Positions 8,273 to 13,296 of a stretch of 13,296 nucleotides of DNA are shown here, piece after piece; position 1 is the stretch's first letter, and each line of letters opens with the position of its first letter. The stretch is from contig JARFRL010000122.1 in the NCBI GenBank assembly GCA_029287275.1, forward strand, positions 1 to 13,296, in the 5' to 3' direction. The stretch comes from Pontiella desulfatans. GTDB lineage: Bacteria > Verrucomicrobiota > Kiritimatiellia > Kiritimatiellales > Pontiellaceae. The position numbers and the translations under genes are program-made. A model generated the notes under the pieces. The model worked only from the letters and a program-made list of their open reading frames with translations, did no database searches and was not told where the DNA came from.

Positions 8273-8920
8273 ATGTTTAAACCATCCATAATAGCCGCGA
8301 CGTCCTTCATCATCTCGATCTCCGCGGGAGCCGCCGTGCCCGACTTGCCCAAACCAGACGGAAACAAGTTCGCGGTGCAGCTTTTCAAAATCGTGAGCCC
8401 GGGCGCGTTCGATCCGAACTCGTTCGAACGGAACAACGAATCGATTGAGCGGTTGTTCACGGCCGCGAACAACGAGATCACGCCCTACCCGACCGTCTAC
8501 GCCAAGCTCGGCGTCCTCGCGACGCACGATCGGACGCTCAGCGTGAAAACGCCAATCGATTATAATTTGGTGAACGGCGAGGTCGTTGCCGTGGAGGAAA
8601 GTCGCGACTTGGGCGTGAAGATCGACGTCACCATCACGGCCTATAGGAACGAGACGGCCACCTTCTCGCTCCACTTCACTCATCAGGAAATCAAGGGCCA
8701 CGAAGTCGTCGAACTGCGAGAGGGCCTCACCGCGCGGAAGCCCTTTTTCGAAAAACGCCAAGTGAACACGGAACTCACTCAGGCGCTGGGATCGTGGGTG
8801 GTGCTCGGCGGCATCACCTCCGGCGAAGGCGCCGACAAGCGCACGACGCATTACCTCATCCGGATCACGCGGCCCGTCGCGACGTTCAACGAGTCCGCGA
8901 AAAGTTGGCGCTCCATCTAA
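8273..8920 (+). CDS. Exported protein resembling a secretin C-terminal beta domain
   Basis: This is a 215-residue protein. The ATG at 8273 gives a classic signal peptide: Lys3, a hydrophobic core at 6-17 and a likely signal peptidase I site after AGA (18-20). A TTG at 8234 would add 13 residues in front and is less likely. No strong Shine-Dalgarno is present. Residues 111-135 (RDLGVKIDVTITA, then a strand pair) and 162-201 (RQVNTELTQALGSWVVLGGI, LIRITRP) follow the pattern of the secretin beta domain, where a GVxLDV strand, R-x-V-x-T, G-x-x-V-V-L-G-G and a final I-T-P occur in that order. At this length it lacks the N-domains of a true secretin, so it may be a secretin fragment, a relative or a pilotin-like partner. 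The nearest genes are convergent or divergent, giving no context for its role. Confidence 0.72.
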   Translation: MFKPSIIAATSFIISISAGAAVPDLPKPDGNKFAVQLFKIVSPGAFDPNSFERNNESIERLFTAANNEITPYPTVYAKLGVLATHDRTLSVKTPIDYNLVNGEVVAVEESRDLGVKIDVTITAYRNETATFSLHFTHQEIKGHEVVELREGLTARKPFFEKRQVNTELTQALGSWVVLGGITSGEGADKRTTHYLIRITRPVATFNESAKSWRSI

Positions 8921-8960
8921 TACCAGTTGCTAAAACTTCTCAGACTAAACATTAATGGAA

Positions 8961-9031
8961 ACCACAAGATACTCAGGAATCACAAAATAGGGTAGTTGCT
9001 GTTCTTTTGTGATCTATGTGAATTTTGTGGT
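8961..9031. repeat. Imperfect 27-bp-arm hairpin between convergent genes
   Basis: The arms 8961-8987 and 9005-9031 are inverted copies matching at 21 of 27 positions, with a 17-base loop. The outer end (ACCACAA / TTGTGGT) and the inner end (ATCACAAAA / TTTTGTGAT, 9 bp) are perfect. It sits in the AT-richer 157-base gap between a plus-strand and a minus-strand gene that point at each other. It could fold in transcripts from either side and act as a bidirectional terminator. I also recall similar CACAAA/TTTGTG palindromes as dispersed intergenic repeats in some GC-rich bacteria. Confidence 0.65.
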
Positions 9032-9077
9032 GTGGTCCCATTCATGCCTAAATTTTTTGAGATTGGTATAATCTGGT

Positions 9078-10229
9078 TTAGAACGACTGGACGCTCTCGC
9101 TGTTCAGCGAACCGATCGCCGCGGCGTCGGGATCGTCGCTCGGAGCCGGAGCCAACGGGACCTTCGTGCTTTTGGGAGAATCCGGACCAAGACCCAGCGT
9201 TAGCGGAACGAACCCCTTCTTTTTGATCTCGAAAATCCGCTCGCCGTCCACCACGGTTTCATACGGAGTTTCCCCCAGCTTCTCGATGCCGCCCAGACGA
9301 TACACCGCCGCGCCGAGCGGCTCCGAAACGATCGTCTTGTAGGGAATCTCCTCCAGCTCGACCCGCAACCGCTTCGGAGAATCCGGAGCGACCGCGAGGG
9401 AAAGGTCGCGGAAGCCCTCCTTCTTGATCTCGAAAAGCGCCACGCCGTCGAGCGAAACGGCATGAGGAAGCTCGCCGAGTTTCTCGACGCCCCCGGCGCG
9501 GTACACTTCCGCGCCCTCGGGTCCGATTAGCGTGACCGAGGCGTACGGCTCCAGCTCGATCACCACGCGCGGCGGCGCGGTTCGGCTGATCAACACCTGC
9601 TTCGGCTTGTGGCCGCTCATTCGATACTCCAGCGCGACGCCGGCCTCTAGATTAAGCTTTACGGGCGTCACGCCCACGCGTTCCCCCGCGACGCGGTCGT
9701 AAATCTCGACCGAGCCCTGTTCGGAGGTGAACATGATGTCTTTATAGAACGCCGACTTGAATCCCGCCTTGGGCTTCAGCTCCACCACATAGCTTTCATT
9801 GGGCGTGAGGTCATATTCCACGCTCTCGTACCCTTTCAGCCTTAGAATCACGCGTTCCGGCCGAGCCAGATGCATGGAGCACGGCGTCGTGCCGATCAAC
9901 TCGGCGTCCTCGAGCCGGCGCACCTCCGCTCCGGGCGGTTGCGAATCGATCCTCGTGCGGCCCACCCATTGGAGGTCGACGTGCGTTCGTTTCGAGTCCA
10001 ACGCGGTAACAACCACCTCTTCCTCGACGTAGCCATGGCGTTTCAACACGAACGTCTGTTTGCCCGACACCAGATTGAACGAGTAGGGCGTCCGCCCGAT
10101 TTTTTCGCCGGCCTCGTAAATATCCGCGGCGGGCATCGACGTGATCCGGAAGGTCGAGCAGCCGCTCAGGACCAGCAGCGCCGCGCCGGCGACTCCAAGA
10201 ACGAGTCGATTATGAAAACATCCACGCAT
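9078..10229 (-). CDS. PEGA-repeat lipoprotein, third gene of the motor operon
   Basis: This is a 383-residue lipoprotein. The signal peptide (1-23) ends in lipobox LSGC with C24 as the lipidated residue; Ser at +2 suggests outer-membrane sorting if the Lol rule applies. The mature part is five repeats of about 60 residues resembling PEGA domains, starting near 28, 92, 166, 231 and 299, with the recurrent G.TP turn (IGRTP, IGTTP, VGVTP, LGELP, LGETP) and a following G-Y/F near each repeat end. PEGA domains are beta-sandwich modules of surface and envelope proteins. Repeats 4 and 5 are close copies. The tail is Ala/Ser/Asp-rich. The start is set by GGAG 6 bases before the ATG at 10229; a TTG at 10241 is less good. 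It lies 20 bases behind the single-span membrane protein gene, so it is probably a periplasmic partner of that complex. Confidence 0.82.
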   Translation of the reverse strand: MRGCFHNRLVLGVAGAALLVLSGCSTFRITSMPAADIYEAGEKIGRTPYSFNLVSGKQTFVLKRHGYVEEEVVVTALDSKRTHVDLQWVGRTRIDSQPPGAEVRRLEDAELIGTTPCSMHLARPERVILRLKGYESVEYDLTPNESYVVELKPKAGFKSAFYKDIMFTSEQGSVEIYDRVAGERVGVTPVKLNLEAGVALEYRMSGHKPKQVLISRTAPPRVVIELEPYASVTLIGPEGAEVYRAGGVEKLGELPHAVSLDGVALFEIKKEGFRDLSLAVAPDSPKRLRVELEEIPYKTIVSEPLGAAVYRLGGIEKLGETPYETVVDGERIFEIKKKGFVPLTLGLGPDSPKSTKVPLAPAPSDDPDAAAIGSLNSESVQSF

Positions 10230-10235
10230 GCGATT

Positions 10236-10239
10236 CTCC
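10236..10239 (-). promoter_or_regulatory. Ribosome binding site of the PEGA lipoprotein
   Basis: GGAG, 6 bases before the ATG at 10227-10229, supports that start over the TTG at 10239-10241, which has no Shine-Dalgarno and overlaps this site. Confidence 0.6.
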
Positions 10240-10249
10240 AAGGGTTGAT

Positions 10250-11467
10250 CTATCGGGCCAGGCCTTCGATCGCCATTCGATCGAAACCAAGCTTGTCCAA
10301 AAACTCACCGTAAAACCATTTGGGCGGGTCGGGTTGCTGTTTCTCGTGAAACGCGATGTACGCGGCCCACGCCTCCGGATGCGCCAATAATGGTGGAACG
10401 AACGCCCGGCTCTCCGCCGCCCCGAGCCCTCCGTTGATCAGCGCGCCGGAAAGCGAGATCTGGGCGACCGCCTCGCGCGCCCGTCGCTCGGCCGTCGCGC
10501 GGGGAAAGCCCGCGGCCATGAGCTTGTCGCCGAGGTTCCGAACGGTCGGGCTCATGGCGTCGGGAAACGCGTAGGCCCGATACGCCGCCGCCGCCGCGCC
10601 GAACCCCTCGCGGTCGAAGAACTCAATACGTCGGTTGGTCTTGTTTTCGGCGTCGGACCAGGTTTCGCCGAGAAAAACGATTTCCGTCAAGCCGGATGAA
10701 AAACCACCCATCCACGCCAACGAGCCATCCTCCAGCGACTCCGGAAGCTTGTAGCCCTTGTGGCCGATCACGACGTGGTGCTCCTCTTCGCCCCCTCCGT
10801 TCACGAACGTTTGGGTTTCAACATACACCCGCGTTCTGGCTTGGCTGTATTCGTTCGGCCGCCGGGAGGGATAGATCGGATTTTCGTAAATCGGCCAAAG
10901 CGCCGAGAGCAGGCTTTTCGTCAGCGCGCGGTCCGCGCTGGCTCGATAGCCGTTTTTCGCGGCGGGTTCGTACACCATTTGCTTATCGAGAATCGCCGGC
11001 AAGAGCAACGCGGTCGGACGCCCCTCGGCCTCGAAAGAGCCCGGATCAATTCCGGAAGCGAGCCGCATGAAGTGGTAAAGCGAGAGATCGTGCTGCCGCG
11101 CGAAGGTTTCATCCTCCCCCAGCGCCACGGTGCCGCCCCCGCGAACGTCCGTGGCGATCATCGCGAGCGAAGGACTAAACAGGTGAACCGCCACGAAGGG
11201 CTCTCCCGCGAACAGCACGCGCTCGGCCGCGAACCGCGCCGAGCTGGTCTCGCCGAAATCCGGCACCGTGCATTCCAGATGAAACGACGGCCGCATCACG
11301 CCGCCGCTGAACTTGCTGCGATTGATCTCCACGTTGAGATTTTGCGAGATGCTGACCGCGAGCAGGGAGACCAGCAACAACGCGACCGCGAGCGTGCACA
11401 GCGCGACGTCCGAAAAGGATTCGAAAATCGAGCTGCTTTGCTCTTCATCGTTCAGAAAGTCGTCCAC
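10250..11467 (-). CDS. MotB/ExbD/ZorB-like single-span membrane protein with unknown periplasmic domain
   Basis: This is a 405-residue protein. A short acidic N-terminus (1-17) precedes one membrane helix at about 20-41, opening with FSDVALCTLAVALLL. Asp20 at the helix start matches the place of the ion-carrying aspartate in MotB, ExbD and ZorB. The remaining roughly 360 residues should lie in the periplasm. I see no OmpA-type peptidoglycan-binding motif there; the domain contains an Ala-rich segment near 290-300 and ends in a Pro/Trp-rich stretch (KQQPDPPKWFYGEFLDKLGF). The start is a GTG with GGGG 8 bases upstream; the next in-frame Met lies beyond the helix, so GTG is needed. It starts 3 bases after the channel-subunit stop, the classic arrangement of such pairs. 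The role as the second stator subunit is inferred from position plus Asp20. Confidence 0.75.
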   Translation of the reverse strand: MDDFLNDEEQSSSIFESFSDVALCTLAVALLLVSLLAVSISQNLNVEINRSKFSGGVMRPSFHLECTVPDFGETSSARFAAERVLFAGEPFVAVHLFSPSLAMIATDVRGGGTVALGEDETFARQHDLSLYHFMRLASGIDPGSFEAEGRPTALLLPAILDKQMVYEPAAKNGYRASADRALTKSLLSALWPIYENPIYPSRRPNEYSQARTRVYVETQTFVNGGGEEEHHVVIGHKGYKLPESLEDGSLAWMGGFSSGLTEIVFLGETWSDAENKTNRRIEFFDREGFGAAAAAYRAYAFPDAMSPTVRNLGDKLMAAGFPRATAERRAREAVAQISLSGALINGGLGAAESRAFVPPLLAHPEAWAAYIAFHEKQQPDPPKWFYGEFLDKLGFDRMAIEGLAR

Positions 11468-11470
11468 GCC

Positions 11471-12895
11471 CTATTCCCCGTTCGCCTGCTCCACCGCGGT
11501 GGTGGTGGAGCTTACCAGTCCCGAAAGCATTCCCGCCGCCTCGCTCAGCTTGACCGCGAGGTCGGAGGCCTTGGCGCCCAGACTTTCCTCGGCCTTCTTG
11601 CTCGAGGTCTTGATGGACGCCTCGACGTTTTTCACGAAGTCGGCCAGATGCGCGTCGGCTTTGTCGTGCGTCTTCGACGTGGCGACCTCCACCGCTTCGA
11701 TCAACAGCTTCAACCGCTCGTCGGCGACGCGGTGCGACTCCTCCAGCGTTTTCGCGACGGCCTGGGCCAGCGCCTCGACGCGCTCGGTCGAGGTTTGTTC
11801 CGATTGTTCCGCCGCGCTGGTGATCGTCTGGGTGATGGAATTTAGCCGCTCGTCGGCCAAGCGGGCGGTATTCTCGGTCGAGGAGTTGATCGACTCGATC
11901 ATCGCGCGGGTCACTTCCTTGGTCTCGTCGCGCGAGTCGTTGATCGCCGCGGACATCACGCCAAGCCGCTCATCCGCCTGACGGGAGGAGTCTTCCATGG
12001 CCGTCGCGATCGCGCCGATCAGCGCCTGCGTCCGCTCGTTGGCCGCCGCGTTGGTGTTCTCGACCGTCGCGAGCAGACCGCCGAGGCCTTCCGCGAGCGC
12101 GCTTTGCTTGGAGTCGATCGTCTCGATCACCCCGCTGAAACTTCCACTCAACGCCTTGAGTTGGGTGCTGACCACCTCGACGCCGCCTTCAAGCTCGACC
12201 AGCGCTTCGGAGGCGTGTTTATGGAATTGCGGGGCGATGAACAGCTCCGCGAAGCGCAACGCGTCGGCCACGAGGCAGGTCGACGATTTCTTCATCTCCG
12301 CGCCGAGGACTTTGAGCACCACCCCTCCCAGCAGCGCGCCGAAGAAGGTGGTGTAGAACGCCGTTCCCATGCCGGAAACGGTTTTGGTCATGCCCGCTTT
12401 CATCGAGGCGAAATCGGAGCTGCTGGACTGCAACACCTCGTCGAGGCCGGACACGGTGACGATCAAGCCCATCACGGTGCCCAACAGCCCGATGGTGATG
12501 AGCATGCCGGAAATCACGCTCACGTTGTCGACGCGGCCCTTGAGCTTGGCGCCGTAGGACGCGACCAGGTTCCGCATATCCACGCGTTCGCCGCGGCCGG
12601 CGCGCTGGAGCGCGGCGTCGAACAGCGACGCCGCGTCGGACGAGTTGGGATCGACCACGCGGCATTCCGTTTCCATGATCAACAACGATTTGAATTCGGA
12701 CTGCAGATGATAGGCCACGGCGAGCGAAGCGAGGAAGCCATAAACGAAGAAGCCCATAATCAGCCAAGAGATTTTACTGCTGTCGGCCGAGAAGCCGGCC
12801 ACGAAATAATCCCTTGTAACCGTCAGAAAGACTCCGAGCACCAGGACGCTCCAAAAGATCCAGGTCGTGATCGGTGAAACGCTTTTTCTCGCCAT
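11471..12895 (-). CDS. MotA/TolQ/ExbB-family channel subunit with long helical-repeat tail
   Basis: This is a 474-residue inner-membrane protein. Predicted helices are TM1 at about 11-34, TM2 at 43-63, TM3 at 128-150 and TM4 at 173-197. The family signature is in TM3-TM4: GLLGTVMGLIVTVSGL (136-151) and GMGTAFYTTFFGALLGG (175-191). Members form pentameric rings around a two-helix core and convert ion flow into movement or force. After TM4 about 270 residues remain, from about 286 as a regular 22-residue repeat, forming a long cytoplasmic helical tail. That layout is like ZorA and unlike short ExbB/TolQ. The start ATG at 12893-12895 has GGGAGG 7 bases upstream; a GTG at 12952 is not needed. It is the first gene of the three-gene operon. 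Family assignment is firm; the biological task is not known. Confidence 0.88.
   Translation of the reverse strand: MARKSVSPITTWIFWSVLVLGVFLTVTRDYFVAGFSADSSKISWLIMGFFVYGFLASLAVAYHLQSEFKSLLIMETECRVVDPNSSDAASLFDAALQRAGRGERVDMRNLVASYGAKLKGRVDNVSVISGMLITIGLLGTVMGLIVTVSGLDEVLQSSSSDFASMKAGMTKTVSGMGTAFYTTFFGALLGGVVLKVLGAEMKKSSTCLVADALRFAELFIAPQFHKHASEALVELEGGVEVVSTQLKALSGSFSGVIETIDSKQSALAEGLGGLLATVENTNAAANERTQALIGAIATAMEDSSRQADERLGVMSAAINDSRDETKEVTRAMIESINSSTENTARLADERLNSITQTITSAAEQSEQTSTERVEALAQAVAKTLEESHRVADERLKLLIEAVEVATSKTHDKADAHLADFVKNVEASIKTSSKKAEESLGAKASDLAVKLSEAAGMLSGLVSSTTTAVEQANGE
11576..12040 (-). repeat. 22-residue repeats encoding the tail of the channel subunit
   Basis: The encoded units start at residues 286, 308, 326, 348, 370, 392 and 414, with a degenerate eighth at 436 that ends beyond the interval given. 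Steps are 22, 18, 22, 22, 22, 22 and 22 residues. The first three positions read NER, DER, KEV, DER, TER, DER, DAH. Position 7 is L, M, M, I, L, L, F and position 11 is I, I, I, I, V, V, V. Hydrophobic spacing of 3-4-4 is the hendecad pattern of long, nearly straight coiled coils. Confidence 0.75.
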
Positions 12896-12902
12896 GCTAA
12901 TT

Positions 12903-12908
12903 CCTCCC
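12903..12908 (-). promoter_or_regulatory. Ribosome binding site of the channel subunit
   Basis: GGGAGG on the minus strand, 7 bases from the ATG at 12895, is one of the best sites in the window and fixes this start. I found no convincing promoter for the operon in 12909-13150. Confidence 0.7.
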
Positions 12909-12979
12909 TGCAAATGGTTATCATCGATCGCGAAAAACGCCCGGTTTCTCACCCATCAACTTCCATATCCTTGAGCTAC

Positions 12980-12985
12980 AGGAGG
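12980..12985 (+). promoter_or_regulatory. Consensus ribosome binding site before a 41-codon open frame
   Basis: AGGAGG on the plus strand lies 5 bases before the ATG at 12991. The match is perfect, and it is the main reason to take the following short open frame seriously. Confidence 0.5.
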
Positions 12986-12990
12986 AATCT

Positions 12991-13116
12991 ATGGCAGATT
13001 CCGGCGGCTTGAACATCCTTTTCTTCAACATACTAATCCCTACGAGCGGTCCGTTTTTTTTACGCGACCCCAAAACCGGTTCCCCGCCGAGCGGGCTTTT
13101 CAAATCCCGGAAATGA
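12991..13116 (+). CDS. Possible 41-residue small protein or leader peptide upstream of apt
   Basis: This short open frame has 41 codons plus TGA, starting at an ATG with a perfect AGGAGG 5 bases upstream. The peptide has a hydrophobic stretch (NILFFNILIP at 8-17, then GPFFL) and a basic, proline-containing end (PKTGSPPSGLFKSRK). I do not recognise it. It lies 95 bases from the divergent channel gene and ends 34 bases before apt, in the same direction. A terminator-like hairpin falls inside its last third. It may be a leader peptide controlling apt, a small membrane peptide, or a chance frame. The ribosome binding site is the only strong evidence. Confidence 0.38.
   Translation: MADSGGLNILFFNILIPTSGPFFLRDPKTGSPPSGLFKSRK
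13083..13100 (+). terminator. Weak terminator-like hairpin ahead of apt
   Basis: CCCGC-CGA-GCGGG forms a 5-bp GC-only stem with a 3-base loop, followed by CTTTT on the plus strand. The stem and T-run are short, so efficiency would be low. It lies inside the 41-codon frame and upstream of apt, where partial termination would lower apt transcription. Confidence 0.3.
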
Positions 13117-13150
13117 TGCTAATGCGTCAGGTCCAACCGGAGATTTTTTG

Positions 13151-13296
13151 ATGATGCGAGAAATTAGCGAGGCCATCCGCGACGTGGAGGATTTTCCCGA
13201 ACCCGGGATTGTTTTCAAAGACATCACGCCGTTGCTTTCCGACGGGGCGCTGTTCCGGAAAACCATCGACGCGTTCAAGGCGCGCTATGAAGACGA
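13151..13296 (+). CDS. apt: Adenine phosphoribosyltransferase, partial (N-terminus only)
   Basis: Apt makes AMP from adenine and phosphoribosyl pyrophosphate in purine salvage, in the cytoplasm. Only the first 48 codons are in the window. The visible part contains the N-terminal hallmark FPEPGIVFKDITPLL, which aligns with YPKPGILFRDVTSLL of E. coli Apt; the phosphoribosyl pyrophosphate binding loop lies outside. The start ATG at 13151 has GGAG 8 bases upstream; a second ATG follows directly at 13154. The short N-terminal segment of about ten residues before the motif is normal. It is preceded by the 41-codon frame. Confidence 0.88.
   Translation, partial: MMREISEAIRDVEDFPEPGIVFKDITPLLSDGALFRKTIDAFKARYED

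Noticed and set aside
8996..9226. A 76-codon plus-strand frame starting in the hairpin repeat
   Set aside because: It begins in repeat sequence and runs antisense into the lipoprotein gene; Arg/Pro/Ser-rich composition suggests a shadow.
10760..11845. A plus-strand frame across the two motor-gene ends
   Set aside because: It is antisense to two well supported genes and is rich in Arg/His/Gly, typical of shadow frames.
9078..12895. A Zorya phage-defence system
   Set aside because: The channel and single-span pair resemble ZorA/ZorB in layout, but no ZorC, ZorD, ZorE or other effector gene is present. Flanking genes are housekeeping, and the single-span protein lacks a visible OmpA-type domain.
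12921..13103. A 60-codon minus-strand frame upstream of the channel gene
   Set aside because: It overlaps the channel's ribosome binding region and the plus-strand 41-codon frame, with no ribosome binding site or recognisable content.

Overview
The window is a GC-rich stretch (by eye around 60% G+C, not calculated) from a Gram-negative-type bacterium. It encodes a lipobox lipoprotein, a secreted secretin-like protein and a TolQ/MotA-type inner-membrane channel. The style of the proteins and the CACAAA/TTTGTG hairpin in an intergenic space remind me of Verrucomicrobiota or another PVC-group bacterium. That placement is an impression from memory and was not tested.

Region 1 (1-6162, minus strand): gltB and gltD, the two subunits of NADPH-type glutamate synthase (GOGAT), in the usual order with a 24-base gap. 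gltD runs off the left edge. Region 2 (6163-8035, minus strand): a hotdog-fold thioesterase whose start overlaps the end of rsgA by 4 bases (ATGA), rsgA itself (ribosome-assembly GTPase), and upstream of it a 77-residue acidic protein with its own good promoter and a weak HicB-like look. Region 3 (8036-9077): a divergent promoter space, a plus-strand gene for an exported 215-residue protein resembling the end of a secretin beta domain, then a 71-base imperfect hairpin repeat between two convergent genes.

Region 4 (9078-12895, minus strand) is the most interesting part: a tight three-gene operon. The first gene encodes a MotA/TolQ/ExbB-family channel subunit with four membrane helices and a long cytoplasmic helical tail built from 22-residue repeats. 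The second encodes a single-span membrane protein with an aspartate at the start of its helix, as in MotB/ExbD/ZorB, followed by about 360 residues I cannot place. The third encodes a lipoprotein with five PEGA-like repeats. Together they look like an ion-driven envelope machine: stator ring, plug/rod subunit and a periplasmic lipoprotein partner. The channel resembles ZorA of the Zorya defence systems in layout, but no ZorC, ZorD, ZorE or other effector is present, so I do not call it Zorya.

Region 5 (12896-13296, plus strand): a 41-codon open frame with a consensus ribosome binding site and a terminator-like hairpin inside it, followed after 34 bases by the start of apt (adenine phosphoribosyltransferase), which runs off the right edge. 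No tRNA, rRNA, CRISPR array or insertion sequence was seen. No gene-free stretch exceeds 300 bases; the longest is 8036-8272.
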